DNA of 50,861 nt from JACCZR01 sp963844805. GTDB lineage: Bacteria; Actinomycetota; Thermoleophilia; Solirubrobacterales; Thermoleophilaceae. Below, in pieces: positions 14,355 to 23,987 of the stretch. Numbering within the stretch: position 1 is the first letter of the stretch; each line of letters opens with the position of its first letter. Made by a program: the position numbers and the translations under genes. The stretch lies in assembly GCA_963844805.1 (NCBI GenBank), contig CAWJPU010000010.1, positions 1 to 50,861 on the forward strand, written 5' to 3'. Below the pieces are notes generated by a model that saw only the letters and a list, made by a program, of their open reading frames with translations, was not told the DNA's origin and made no database searches.

Positions 14355-16115
14355 ATGCGCACGTTCTGGCGACTACTCGGCTTCCTGAAGCCCTACCGGG
14401 CCGGCGTGATCGTCTCCTTCCTCCTCGCCGCCGCCGCGATGGGCATGGGCGTGCTGATCCCCTACCTGGTCGGCCGCACCGTGGACGACGTGCGCGGCGA
14501 CGGCGCCGACCTCGAGCCGCTGGTGTGGGCGCTGATCGGAGCGGGCGTGCTGCGGCTGCTGTTCAGCGTGGTGCGCCGGCTGGTGGCCGGCCGTGTTTCG
14601 CTGGGGGTGGAGTTCGACCTGCGCAACCGGATGTACTCCCACCTGCAGGAGCTGGAGCTGGCGTTCTTCGACGGCCAGCAGACCGGGCAGCTGATGTCGC
14701 GCTCGACGGTCGACCTCCAGGCGGTCCGGTTCTTCCTGGGCTACGGGCTGGTGTTCATGGCCCAGGCGGCGCTGACCATCGTCATCGCGGCGGTCGTGAT
14801 GGTGGCCGTCAACCCGCTGCTCGCACTGGTCGCGCTCAGCCCCATGCCCGCCGTGCTGTGGGTGGCCTGGCGCTACGGCTCGCGCAACCGGCCCGCCGCC
14901 CAGGAGGTCCAGCAGCGCATCGCCGAGCTGACCGCGGAGGCGGAGGAGAACGTGTCCGGAGTGCGCGTGGTCAAGGCCTTCGCGCAGGAGCAGCGCCAGC
15001 TGCACCGCTTCCGGGGCGCGGTAAGGCGGGTCTTCGACCAGTCGATGGTCTCCACCCGCCTGCGCGCGTTCTACAACCCCTTCATCGGCTTCCTGCCCCA
15101 GCTCGGCCTGGCCGCGCTGGTGCTGGTGGGCGGCATTCAGGTCATCAACGGCACCATCAGCGTCGGCGACTTCGTCGCCTTCTACGGCTACGTGGTGATG
15201 CTCACGTCGCCCATGCGCACGCTGGGCGTGATGCTGGGCATGGCCCAGCGCGCGGTGGCCTCCGGCGCGCGCGTGTTCGAGATCCTCGACCGCGGCCCCG
15301 AGCTGGTGGCCCCCTCGGACGCGCCGCGGCTGCCGGAGGGCGGGGGGCGCGTGGAGCTGCGGGGCGTGACCTTCGGCTACGAGGAGGGCGGCGCGCCCGT
15401 GCTGCGCGACGTCGACCTCGACGTCGAGGCCGGCCGCACGGTCGCCGTGGTGGGCGCCACGGGCTCGGGCAAGACCACGCTCGTCCTGCTGGTCCCTCGC
15501 CTCTACGACGTCGACGACGGGGCAGTGCTGATCGACGGCGCCGACGTGCGCGACGTGGACCTGAACTCGCTGCGCCGCGACGTGGCCCTGGTGTCCGACG
15601 ACGCCTTCCTGTTCTCGGCCACGCTGCGCGACAACATCGCCTACGCGCGCGCGGAGGCGAGCGACGACGAGGTGCGCGAGGCCGCCGCCCGCGCCGGCCT
15701 GACCGAGCTGCTGGAGGACCTCCCCGACGGACTGGAAACGATCGTCGGCGAGCGCGGCCTGACCCTGTCCGGCGGCCAGCGCCAGCGCGTGGCCATCGCG
15801 CGCGCGCTGCTGGCCCAGCCGCGCATCCTCATCCTCGACGACGCGACCTCCAGCGTGGACGCCACCACCGAGGGGCGGATCAAGGGCGCGCTCGGCGAGG
15901 TGATGGAGGGCCGGACGACCTTCGTGATCGGCCACCGCCTGTCGACCATCTCCCTGGCCGACGAGATCGTGGTGCTCGAGGAGGGGCGCATCGCCGCCCG
16001 CGGCACCCACGAGGAGCTGCTCGAGCTCTCCGCCCTCTACCGCGGCATCGCCGATGGCTCGGGCCGGATCGTGGAGGACCGCGATCCCGAGGAGGCGGAG
16101 GTGGCGGGGCTGTGA
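14355..16115 (+). CDS. ABC exporter half-transporter, degenerate-site subunit (586 residues)
   Basis: Type IV exporter: six membrane helices (residues about 15-300), then a nucleotide-binding domain with Walker A GATGSGKTT (about residue 367), signature LSGGQ (about 471) and H-loop GHRLSTI. Walker B reads LILDDATSSVD, with Asp in place of the catalytic Glu, and the Q-loop region reads LVSDDAFLFS without the Gln. These are the marks of the non-hydrolysing half of heterodimeric exporters such as TM287/288 and BmrCD. Its stop overlaps the next start (GTGA). The exported substrate (drug, lipid or peptide) cannot be told. Confidence 0.9.
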   Translation: MRTFWRLLGFLKPYRAGVIVSFLLAAAAMGMGVLIPYLVGRTVDDVRGDGADLEPLVWALIGAGVLRLLFSVVRRLVAGRVSLGVEFDLRNRMYSHLQELELAFFDGQQTGQLMSRSTVDLQAVRFFLGYGLVFMAQAALTIVIAAVVMVAVNPLLALVALSPMPAVLWVAWRYGSRNRPAAQEVQQRIAELTAEAEENVSGVRVVKAFAQEQRQLHRFRGAVRRVFDQSMVSTRLRAFYNPFIGFLPQLGLAALVLVGGIQVINGTISVGDFVAFYGYVVMLTSPMRTLGVMLGMAQRAVASGARVFEILDRGPELVAPSDAPRLPEGGGRVELRGVTFGYEEGGAPVLRDVDLDVEAGRTVAVVGATGSGKTTLVLLVPRLYDVDDGAVLIDGADVRDVDLNSLRRDVALVSDDAFLFSATLRDNIAYARAEASDDEVREAAARAGLTELLEDLPDGLETIVGERGLTLSGGQRQRVAIARALLAQPRILILDDATSSVDATTEGRIKGALGEVMEGRTTFVIGHRLSTISLADEIVVLEEGRIAARGTHEELLELSALYRGIADGSGRIVEDRDPEEAEVAGL

Positions 16116-17914
16116 GCGGCGACCGCGTAGCCGAGGAGCGCAGCCCGAGCGCTGGTCGGGCGAGCACCGCCGGCTCGACCCGTTCCCGCAAGGTAGGGCA
16201 GCTGCTGGCCCTGCTGCGCCCCTACCGCGGGCGCGTGATCCTGATGTTCATCGCGCTGACGCTGGCCACCGCGGCGAGCCTGGCTCCCCCCTACCTCGCC
16301 GGCCGCGCGATCGACGACGGCGTGCGCGAGAAGAGCGTCACGGCGCTGGTGGTGATCACCGCGCTGTTCCTGCTCGCCGCGCTGGTCAACTGGGGTGCGA
16401 GCTACGCGCAGACGTACCTCGTCAACTGGGTCGGCCAGCGCGCGCTGCAGGACCTGCGCGAGCGGCTGTTCGCCCACCTCCAGCGGCTTTCGGTGGGCTT
16501 CTACTCGCGCAACCGCGCGGGCGTGGTCATCTCGCGCATCACCAACGACGTGCAGGCGCTGGACCAGCTGGTCACCGACGGCGTGGTGACCCTGTTCTCG
16601 GCCTCGCTGACCCTGATCGGCACCGCGGCCATCCTGGTCTTACTCGACGCCGAGCTGGCGCTGGTCACCTTCGCGGTGTTCCCCGTGCTGCTGATCGCGA
16701 GCGTTCTGTTCCGGCTGGCCTCGGCCAACGCGTACCGGATCACGAGGGAGAAGATCGCGCTCGTGACCGCATACCTGCAGGAGACCCTGTCCGGCGTGCG
16801 GGTGGTGCGCGCCTTCGGGCAGGAGCCGCGCCACAAGGGCCGCTTCTCCGAGCTCAACGAGGACAACCGGGCGGCCAACATGAAGACCGTCTACCTCAAC
16901 GCCGCCTACTTCCCGGCGGTCGAGCTGCTGTCGGCGGTGGCCACCGCCGCGATCCTGCTCTACGGCGGCAATCAGGTGCTCGACGACGCGATCACGATCG
17001 GCGTGCTGGCCTCGTTCGTCTTCTACCTGCAGACCTTCTTCGACCCGATCCAGCAGCTCTCGCAGCTCTACACCACCTACCAGGCGGGCATGGCGGCGCT
17101 GGACAAGATCTTCGACCTGCTCGACGAGGAGCCCGACGTGACCGACGCGCCCGACGCCGTCGAGTTGCCGCGTGTGCGCGGTGAGATCCGCTTCGACGAG
17201 GTGACGTTCGCCTACGGGGACGGCGACCCCGCGCTGGCCGACGTCGACCTGACGGTGGCGCCGGGGCAGACCGTCGCGCTGGTGGGGGCCACCGGCGCCG
17301 GCAAGTCCACCCTCGCCAAGCTGGTGGCGCGCTTCTACGACCCCACCGAGGGCACCGTGCTGATCGACGGCCACGACCTGCGCGAGGTGACCGAGCGCTC
17401 GCTGCGCTCCCAGCTGGGGATCGTGCCGCAGGAGGGCTTCCTCTTCTCGGGCACGATCCGCGACAACATCGCCTTCGGCAGCCCGGACGCGACCGACGAG
17501 GATGTCCAGTTCGCCGCCCGCGCCGTCGGCGCGGACGAGTTCATCGAGCGGCTGCCCGACGGCTACGACACTCCCGTCGGCGAGCGCGGCGGACACCTGT
17601 CGGCGGGCCAGCGCCAGCTCGTGGCCTTCGCGCGCGCGGCGGCCGCCGACCCGCGGGTGCTGATCCTCGACGAGGCGACCTCGAACGTCGACGTGGCCAC
17701 CGAGGCGCGAATCGAGCACGGCCTGCGCCGGCTGCTGGCCGGCCGCACTGCGATCGTGATCGCCCACCGCCTGTCCACCATCCGCTCGGCGGGCCGGATC
17801 CTGGTGCTGGAGGGCGGCCGCATCGTCGAGCAGGGCACCCACGAGGAGCTGCACGAGGCCGGCGGCGCCTACGCGCGCCTGTACAGCGACTGGCAGGGCG
17901 AGGCCGCGGCCTAG
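16112..17914 (+). CDS. ABC exporter half-transporter, catalytic subunit (600 residues)
   Basis: GTG at 16112 overlapping the previous stop. Six membrane helices follow an N-terminal extension of about 25 residues partly encoded by a hairpin repeat (16135-16171; ERSPSAGRASTA). Walker A GATGAGKST, Q-loop VPQEGFLFSGTIRDNIAF, and a canonical Walker B LILDEATSNVD with the catalytic Glu. The signature is altered to LSAGQ. Pairing with the 14355 protein gives one good site (its Walker B with the partner's LSGGQ) and one degenerate site. The downstream MMPL gene converges on it, overlapping by four bases. Confidence 0.9.
   Translation: MSGDRVAEERSPSAGRASTAGSTRSRKVGQLLALLRPYRGRVILMFIALTLATAASLAPPYLAGRAIDDGVREKSVTALVVITALFLLAALVNWGASYAQTYLVNWVGQRALQDLRERLFAHLQRLSVGFYSRNRAGVVISRITNDVQALDQLVTDGVVTLFSASLTLIGTAAILVLLDAELALVTFAVFPVLLIASVLFRLASANAYRITREKIALVTAYLQETLSGVRVVRAFGQEPRHKGRFSELNEDNRAANMKTVYLNAAYFPAVELLSAVATAAILLYGGNQVLDDAITIGVLASFVFYLQTFFDPIQQLSQLYTTYQAGMAALDKIFDLLDEEPDVTDAPDAVELPRVRGEIRFDEVTFAYGDGDPALADVDLTVAPGQTVALVGATGAGKSTLAKLVARFYDPTEGTVLIDGHDLREVTERSLRSQLGIVPQEGFLFSGTIRDNIAFGSPDATDEDVQFAARAVGADEFIERLPDGYDTPVGERGGHLSAGQRQLVAFARAAAADPRVLILDEATSNVDVATEARIEHGLRRLLAGRTAIVIAHRLSTIRSAGRILVLEGGRIVEQGTHEELHEAGGAYARLYSDWQGEAAA
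16135..16171 (+). repeat. Hairpin repeat, short form (copy D)
   Basis: GGAGCGCA, stem GCCCGA, loop GCGCTGG, stem TCGGGC, then GAGCACCGCC. It is 36 of 37 bases identical to the copy at 42694-42730. It lies just inside the second ABC gene, in sense orientation. Confidence 0.75.
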
Positions 17915-20900
17915 GCGGGAGAGCCGCCGCCGAAGCGCATCGCCTCGGCCTCGTGCTCGAACTCCGAGCCCTCGACGTCCAGTACGGGCAGGCGCTCGTC
18001 CAGCCATTCCGGCAGCCACCAGGTGCTCATCCCGAACAGCCGCATGACCGCGGGCAGCAGCACCAGCCGCACGATCGTCGCGTCGATGACGACCGCCACC
18101 GCAAGCCCGATGCCGAGCTGCCTCAGGGTGATGAAGTCCGACAGCCCGAAGGCGACGAAGACGCCGGTCATGATCCCCGCCGCGCCCGTCACCACCTTGG
18201 CCGTCTTCTCCAGCCCGAACTCGATCGCCGCGTCGTTGGACTGGGTGCGCACGAACTCCTCGCGCATGCGCGTGAGCAGGAACACCTGGTAGTCGATCGA
18301 GAGGGCGAACATGATCGTGAAGATGCTCGCCACCGAGAGCACGTCGAGTGCGCCGGCGCCGCCCAACAGCGGGTCGTCGCCCACGAACAGCAGTGACAGC
18401 ACGCCGAACGCCGCTGCCACCGTGATCAGGTTCAGCCCCACGGCGATGGCGGGTAGGAACAGCGACCGCAGCAGCCAGACCAGCAGCAGGTAGGTCACCA
18501 GCGAGATCGCGAGGACGAGGAGCGGCAGGCGGCCGGTCATGATCCGGTCGTACTCCACCTGCTTGGCCGCCGCGCCGCCAACCGCGGCGTCCATCCCCGT
18601 GCTGCGCGCGAAGTCCCGCGTCTGGTCGTCACGTCGCCGACCATCTCCTCGGTGCGTGGGTCGTTGGCGGGCACGTCGGGCAGGATCGAGATGCGGGCCA
18701 CGCGCCCGCCCGCGCGGTCGGGGTCGAGCATGAAGCTGGACGCGTCGCGGTCCAGCGCCCGGGCGCCGTCGAGAGCGGCCACCGTCACGTAGCCCGAGCG
18801 GAAGAACCCGGGCGACTGGCGCTGGAGCTGGGCCAGGCTGCGCAGGGGGCGGAAGGGGCCGGTGCGGCTCACCAGCTGGTCGCGCGTCATCCCCACCTCG
18901 AGCGCGCCGTCGGCCAGGCCCGACTCCAGCGGGGCGCTGCGCTGGTTGCCGCTCTCCAGCCCGCCCGCCAGCTGCTCGTGCCCCACCCCGAGGCGGCCCA
19001 GGCCGTCGCGCAGCTCCTCCGAGCCCGCGGCCAGGTCGGCCAGCCCGCGCTGGAGGCGCAGGTTGCCGTTCTCCAGGCGTACGAGGCCGCCCTCCAGCTC
19101 GTCGGCGCCGGTGGCCAGCCGCTGCGCGCCGCCGGCGGCCTCGCGCGCCCCCGCCGACAGCCGGGTGGCGCCGTCGGCCGCCTGGCCGGTCTCGGCGACA
19201 GCCTGGCCCAGCGCGGCGTCGAGGCCCTGGTAGGGCTGGAAGACCACGGCGCCGGTTAGCGGGTTGCGGCCGGTGGCCGCGCCCACGGCGGCGCCCACCT
19301 CGGCAAGCGCCTGAGCGAAGCGGGGGTCCGTCTTGCCCACCGTCATGCTGTTGAGCGTCTGCCAGGCGGCCAGTACCCGGTTCTCGGTCGCCCGGGCCGC
19401 CAGCCGCAGCTGGCCCAGCCGGCCCTGCCCCGCGCGCAACTCGGTGGCCAGCCGGTCGGCTCCGGGGGCCAGCTCGGTGTTCAGCCCGTTGCTCAGCTGC
19501 CTGGTTGCCGTCGGCGAGCCGGCTCGCGCCCAGTCTCGCCCGCCGAGTGCCCGCGACCAGCTCCCCCGAGCCGCGGTAGGCACGGCGGTTGCCCTCGGCC
19601 AGGTCGCCCGACCCCTCCCGCGCCAGCTCGGCGCCCGATTTCAGCCGCCGCGCCCCGAAGGCCGCGTCGAGCAGGCCGCGGCGAAGCTCTCCGACCCCGC
19701 CCGTGGCAGCTCGCAGGCCGTCGCGCAGGCGCGTGAGGTCGCGCTCGGCCTGTCTCAGCTGGCGCCGCGCGCGGCGGATCGAGCGAGGGGCGCGCCGCAA
19801 CGCGCGCGTCTGGTCGGCGAGCGTGTCCGGCCCGAACACCGTGCGGACGTAGCGCACCCGGCTGAGCCGCCGCTCGAACGGCGCTATCTGGCGCAGGCGC
19901 CGCGGGTCCATGACGGTGCCCTTCGGGGTGCGCAGGACCACCTCCACCGTGGGGCCGAACCCCGCCCTCCGGATCTCGCTGTAGTCCTGAAGGCCGCGGC
20001 TGTCCTCGGGCAGCTGGCGCGGGTCGGGCGGAATCATCTCCAATGCCGCCACCGGCGAAGCCAGGAGCATGAGCGCGGCGAGCACCACGGCCGCAGCGAG
20101 CACCGGGCGGCGCGTTACCCGGCGCACGAGCCCCGAGAGCCCGCCCCTCGGGGCGCGATCGCGGCCGAGCTGCCAGCGGTTGACGTTGTGTCCGAGCAGC
20201 ACCACAGCCGCGGGCGTGACCAGCGCGGCGCCGACCATGCTCAGTACCGCCGCGACGATGGAGCCGACGGCCGAGGACAGCAGCACGCTCCCGGGCGAGA
20301 GCACGAACGAGACCAGCATGATCGCCACGAGCAGCAGGCCGGCGGACAGGGCTGTCCGGCCCGCGGTGTTGGCCGCGATGGACGCCGCCTGGCGCACCGG
20401 GAAGCCCCTTTCAAGGCCCTCGCGGAACCGGGTGATGATCAGCAGCGAGTAGTCGACGCCGAGCGCCAGGCCGATGCCCGACGCGAGGCTGAGCGCCACC
20501 GCGTCGAGCTTGGTCCACTCGAGCAGGATCGAGATCACCCCGAAGGATGCGAACACCGTCCCCTGCCCCATGATCAGGGGAATCGCGGCCGCGACCGGCG
20601 ACCGGAAGACGAGCAGCAGGACGATGATCAGGATCGGGGCTGCCAGAAGCTCGGCCTTGTGGGCGCCTTCGGTGGTCGCCTCGTTGATGTCGCGGCCCAG
20701 CGGCGCCTCCCCGGCGAAGTGGGGCTCGACCGGGTCCCTGACCCGCTGCCTGACGAACCGCTGCAGGGGCGGGACGACGGTGCTCCGGGTCTGCCCGCGC
20801 GGAATCTCCAGGTCGAGCACGATCACCGCGGTGTCGTCGGCGGGCCTCAGCCGCTTGGCGCCGCTGCTCGCGCTCCAGGGCGAGAGCGCCCGCGTGTGCG

Positions 20901-21168
20901 GCCGCAGGGCCAGGTCGCGCGCGAGCCGGGGGCCCTGGCGGTCGAGCTCCTCCTTCGGCCCGCGCACCAGCACGGCGGCGTCCTCGCCGAACGTGCCCTT
21001 GCGCAGCTCGTCCCACCGCGCGGGCTCGGTGCCCGGCACGAGCAGCTGGGCGGGGTTGACCTTGTCCTCCACCCCGCGGCCGGCGAAGCCGACCGCGAGC
21101 ACGAACAGGACCCAGCACGCGACCACGAGCTTGGGTCGGCGGAGCGCGAAGCGAGCTACCCGGCTCAC
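17911..21168 (-). CDS. MMPL/RND-family transporter (compensated frameshifts)
   Basis: About 1085 residues from a GTG at 21168 with AAGGGGG in front. N-terminal helix VVACWVLFVLAVGFAGRGVE, then a porter domain, five helices with the GLALGVDYSLLIITRFREGL motif, a very long Ala/Gly/Leu-rich central domain with LxxGxxxL heptads (about 18850-19750), and a second helix block with MFALSIDYQVFLLTRMREEF. Two opposite indels, near 19500 and 18630, put the central part in another frame but keep the total in register. Such proteins export lipids or surface glycolipids; substrate unknown. Divergent from the Crp-like regulator, 38 bases apart. Confidence 0.85.
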   Translation of the reverse strand: MSRVARFALRRPKLVVACWVLFVLAVGFAGRGVEDKVNPAQLLVPGTEPARWDELRKGTFGEDAAVLVRGPKEELDRQGPRLARDLALRPHTRALSPWSASSGAKRLRPADDTAVIVLDLEIPRGQTRSTVVPPLQRFVRQRVRDPVEPHFAGEAPLGRDINEATTEGAHKAELLAAPILIIVLLLVFRSPVAAAIPLIMGQGTVFASFGVISILLEWTKLDAVALSLASGIGLALGVDYSLLIITRFREGLERGFPVRQAASIAANTAGRTALSAGLLLVAIMLVSFVLSPGSVLLSSAVGSIVAAVLSMVGAALVTPAAVVLLGHNVNRWQLGRDRAPRGGLSGLVRRVTRRPVLAAAVVLAALMLLASPVAALEMIPPDPRQLPEDSRGLQDYSEIRRAGFGPTVEVVLRTPKGTVMDPRRLRQIAPFERRLSRVRYVRTVFGPDTLADQTRALRRAPRSIRRARRQLRQAERDLTRLRDGLRAATGGVGELRRGLLDAAFGARRLKSGAELAREGSGDLAEGNRRAYRGSGELVAGTRRARLGASRLADGNQAAEQRAEHRAGPRSRPAGHRVARGAGPAGPAAAGGPGDREPGTGRLADAQQHDGGQDGPPLRSGACRGGRRRGRGHRPQPANRRRGLPALPGPRRRAGPGCRRDRPGGRRRHPAVGGGARGRRRRAAAGHRRRRAGGRPRTPGERQPAPPARAGRPGRGLGGAARRPGPPRGGARAAGGRAGERQPAQRPAGVGPGRRRARGGDDARPAGEPHRPLPPPAQPGPAPAPVARVLPLGLRDGGRSRRRPGAGPRRVQLHARPRPRGRARGPHLDPARRARQRPTHRGDGRRRDDQTRDFARSTGMDAAVGGAAAKQVEYDRIMTGRLPLLVLAISLVTYLLLVWLLRSLFLPAIAVGLNLITVAAAFGVLSLLFVGDDPLLGGAGALDVLSVASIFTIMFALSIDYQVFLLTRMREEFVRTQSNDAAIEFGLEKTAKVVTGAAGIMTGVFVAFGLSDFITLRQLGIGLAVAVVIDATIVRLVLLPAVMRLFGMSTWWLPEWLDERLPVLDVEGSEFEHEAEAMRFGGGSPA

Positions 21169-21179
21169 GGGCGCCCCCT

Positions 21180-21185
21180 TATGAT
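21180..21185 (+). promoter_or_regulatory. -10 box of the Crp/Fnr gene
   Basis: TATGAT, 21 bases before the ATG at 21207, in the short divergent region shared with the MMPL gene. No ribosome binding site follows. Confidence 0.4.
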
Positions 21186-21206
21186 CGCCGGCGCCCCACC
21201 ACGCCC

Positions 21207-21902
21207 ATGGACCTCCAACGAGACACCGTCCTGTCGCTCCTCGCGGGGCACGAATGGTTCGCGTCCCTGAGCCGGCCGGACCTCGACGCGCTGGTCGAGA
21301 GCGCGCACACCGTCTTCTGGGACCCGGGCGAGACCGTCTTCGAGGAGGGCGACCGCGGGCGCGAGTGCTACGTGCTGCACACCGGGGCCGTGCGCATCGT
21401 GCGCCGCTTCGCCGACGGCCGCCGCATCCATCTGGCCCGCTTCGGTCCCGGCGACGTGGTGGGGGAGCTCGCGCTGTTCGACGGGGAGCGGCGCTCGGCG
21501 ACCGTCGAGGCCGCCGAGCCCACCGTCGCTGTGGTACTCGACGGCGATCACGTGATGTCCATCCTGCGGACAGACGCCGAGGCGGCCTTGAGCGTGGTGA
21601 TCGACCTCGCCGAGCGCCTGCGGGCGTCCAACGAGCGGCTGTTCGAGCACGCGCTCGCCACGGTGACGGGGCGCGTGGCGGCGACCCTGCTGGGGCAGGT
21701 CGAGGCCCGGCAGGCCCAGGGGGCCGGCGACCGCGACATCGAGCTCGTGGGCAGCCCCGTGGACGTCGCGCGGCTCGCGGGCGCGCCACGCGAGAGCGTC
21801 GCGCGAGCGCTCCACTGGTTCGAGAACGAGGGCACCATCACTCTCAAGCGCGGCAAGACGGTCGTGCACGACCCGGCCGCCCTGAGCCGGTACCTCGGCT
21901 GA
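21207..21902 (+). CDS. Crp/Fnr-family transcriptional regulator, 231 residues
   Basis: N-terminal cyclic-nucleotide-binding-type beta roll (LAGHEWFASLSRPDLDALVE, GETVFEEGDRGRECYVLHTG, GPGDVVGELALFDGERRSAT), a long dimer helix, and a C-terminal winged helix (VDVARLAGAPRESVARALHW, then GTITLKRGKTVVHD). The PGDVVGELALFDGERRSATV stretch resembles the phosphate-binding cassette of cAMP-binding members (E, R/S pattern), so cAMP is a reasonable but unproven ligand. Divergently arranged with the MMPL transporter, which it may control. Confidence 0.85.
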   Translation: MDLQRDTVLSLLAGHEWFASLSRPDLDALVESAHTVFWDPGETVFEEGDRGRECYVLHTGAVRIVRRFADGRRIHLARFGPGDVVGELALFDGERRSATVEAAEPTVAVVLDGDHVMSILRTDAEAALSVVIDLAERLRASNERLFEHALATVTGRVAATLLGQVEARQAQGAGDRDIELVGSPVDVARLAGAPRESVARALHWFENEGTITLKRGKTVVHDPAALSRYLG

Positions 21903-21963
21903 GGCGCAAGGCGCGCCAAACTGCGCCGCAGAACTAGCCCGAGTCGCGCCCAGTCGCGACGTC

Positions 21964-21969
21964 TAGAAT
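21964..21969 (+). promoter_or_regulatory. -10 box of tRNA-Gln
   Basis: TAGAAT, 13 bases before the first base of the tRNA. No clear -35 hexamer was seen. Confidence 0.45.
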
Positions 21970-21982
21970 CGGCGCCGCCGTT

Positions 21983-22053
21983 TGGGGAATGGTGTAACGG
22001 CAGCACGACGCGCTCTGGACGCGTTAGTCCAGGTTCGAATCCTGGTTCCCCAG
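21983..22053 (+). tRNA. tRNA-Gln (anticodon CTG)
   Basis: Acceptor TGGGGAA/TTCCCCA with a weak first pair, anticodon stem ACGCG/CGCGT with loop CTCTGGA, and T stem CCAGG/CCTGG with loop TTCGAAT. 71 bases, no encoded CCA. Confidence 0.92.
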
Positions 22054-22083
22054 TAGCGGGCTGCTGTGTGAAGAAGCCCTAGC

Positions 22084-23315
22084 TCAGAGCGAGCCGAGGT
22101 CGGTGCCCTCGTCGGCGAGGGCGCCTTGCTCGACCTGGGCCCCGGATGACAGCAGCCGCTTGGCGTGCTCGAGGTCGTCGCTGCGCCCGACGGTCAGCGC
22201 GGCCGTGACGCGGCCCTCGTCGACGTAAAAGGCGGTGAAGTCGCCGCCCTCCAGCGAGCCCCGGACGACCGCCTCGCCGCTGCCGGGGCCGACGTACTCC
22301 AGCGACACCCAGTCGGCGAGGTCGGAGAAGAAGTACGGCACGGCCTCGTGCTCGACGTCCTGGCCGAGCATGTTGCGCGCGGCGGTCTTGCCCTGCTCGG
22401 CGGCGTGATCCCAGTGCTCGACGCGCAGGGGCCGGCCGTGGATGGGGCTGTGGTACTCGCACATGTCGCCCGCGGCGAACACCCCCTCCAGGGAGGTCTC
22501 CAGCCCGGCGGAGCACAGCAGCGCCGCCCGCCTCGCCCAGCTCCAGCCCCCCGGAACGGGCGAGCATCACGTCGGGCATGACGCCGGCGCCGACGACCAC
22601 CAGGTCGCAGTCCAGCTCCAGCCCGCCCTCGCTCACCACCCGGGTCACGCGCCCGTCGCTGCCCTCGAAGCGCGCGAGCGCGTCGCCGCCGTGGATCTCG
22701 ATCCCGTGCGAACGCAGCACGTCGCCGAAGAAGGGCGCCACGTCGGAGCCGAAGGAACGCTCGAGCACCTCGTCCTCCTGCATCAGCGATCGTGCACTGC
22801 TTGCCGGCGCCCGCCGTCAGCGAAGCCGCCACCTCGCAGCCGATGTAGCTGCCTCCGATCAGCACCACCCGCTCGGCGTCCGCGGCCTCTTCGCGGATCG
22901 CGTCCGAGTTGCCGAACGCGCGCAGGTAGTGGATCCCCTCGAGGTCGGCGCCATCGGCGCGCAGGCGGCGCACGTTGGCGCCGGTGGCCAGCAGCGCCTT
23001 GCCGAACTCGACCTCCTCCTTGGTGGACAGCTTGGCCGTGCGCGCCTCGGGGTCGAGCTTCATGACGCTCGTGCGGGTCATCAGCTCCACGCCGTTCTCG
23101 TCCCACCACCCTGGATCCTGGGCGTAGGCATCCTCCTGCTGCGACTCGCCGCGCAGGTAGTCCTTGGACAGCGGCGGGCGGTCGTAGGGCGGGTGCGGCT
23201 CGCGGCCCACGAGCAGGATCGACCCCTCGGCGCCCTCCTCGCGCAGCGTGCGCGCGCAGCGGGCAGCAGCGACGCCGCCCCCGACCAGGAGGAAGTCGAC
23301 GGAGCGGTCGGCCAC
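22084..23315 (-). CDS. FAD-dependent ferredoxin-reductase-like oxidoreductase (frameshifted)
   Basis: GTG at 23315: FLLVGGGVAAARCARTLREE is the FAD dinucleotide fold, ILLVGREPHPPYDRPPLSKD is the hallmark of rhodocoxin/putidaredoxin reductase relatives, VLIGGSYIGCEVAASL the NAD(P) fold, and GVFAAGDMCEYHSPIHGRPL the second FAD motif. Two indels (near 22790 and 22520) split it into three frames. It starts directly after the stop of the TrkA-type gene (TAGGTG). Its electron partner is not evident; placement at the end of a transport operon suggests redox or AIF-like NADH oxidase function (inference). Confidence 0.82.
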
Positions 23316-23987
23316 CTATGCGGCTTCGGTCTGGGGGGCGAAGCGCCCGGTCACGTCTTCCTCGAGGCCGACGTCGAGGACCAGCAGCACCTCGTCGCCC
23401 GCTTCCACCGTCGAGTCGCCGGCGGGCACGAAGCCGCCGCCGCCGCGCAGGATCGAGATCACCAGCGAGCCGTCCGGGAGCCCGAGCTCCATCACCCGCT
23501 TCCCGACCGCCGGAGAGCTGGCGTCCACCTCGAGCTCGATGATCTCCAGCCGTTCGGTGGGCAGGTCGAGCAGGTGCACCAGGCCGTACTCGGGCACCTC
23601 GTGCTCGATCAGCCGGAGGATCAGGTCGGTTGCCGAGACCGCGGGCTTGACGCCCAGCAGCTCGAAGTGCTCGAGGTTGCGCGGGTTGTTGCAGCGCGCG
23701 ACGACGCGCTCCACGCCGTACTTCTCCTTGGCCACCTGGCAGATGAGGATGTTGTCCTCGTCGTCTCCGGTGACGGCGATCACGAGGTCGGCCCGCTCGA
23801 TGCCGGCGCGCTCCAGCACCCACAGCTCCGAGCCGTCGCCCGACTGGATGCGGTGCTCGAGCTCCTCCTCGACCACCTGGTAGCGGCGCGAGGAGTTCTC
23901 CACCACGGTGACCTCGTTGCCCTTCTCGATCAGCTCGCGGGCCAGGTTCCAGCCCACCTTGCCGGCGCCGACGATCAGGATGTACAT
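23316..23987 (-). CDS. TrkA-type RCK potassium-channel regulator (TrkA_N + TrkA_C), 223 residues
   Basis: MYILIVGAGKVGWNLARELI opens a Rossmann RCK domain that binds NAD(H) or ATP. ADLVIAVTGDDEDNILICQV and VVARCNNPRNLEHFELLGVK complete it, and residues about 140-215 (LEIIELEVDASSPAVGKRVM and so on) form the C-terminal RCK_C ligand domain. Start ATG at 23987 overlaps the previous stop. Such subunits gate K+ uptake systems; the permease partner here is probably one of the adjacent APC-USP proteins, as no TrkH/KtrB gene is present. Confidence 0.85.
   Translation of the reverse strand: MYILIVGAGKVGWNLARELIEKGNEVTVVENSSRRYQVVEEELEHRIQSGDGSELWVLERAGIERADLVIAVTGDDEDNILICQVAKEKYGVERVVARCNNPRNLEHFELLGVKPAVSATDLILRLIEHEVPEYGLVHLLDLPTERLEIIELEVDASSPAVGKRVMELGLPDGSLVISILRGGGGFVPAGDSTVEAGDEVLLVLDVGLEEDVTGRFAPQTEAA

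Noticed and set aside
14373..16010. Open minus-strand frame antisense to the ABC subunit
   Set aside because: His/Gln/Gly-rich shadow translation with no family resemblance.
21169..21789. N-terminal extension of the MMPL gene by about 200 codons
   Set aside because: It would run through the Crp/Fnr gene on the other strand and is Arg/Pro-rich. The GTG at 21168 has a ribosome binding site and the family start.
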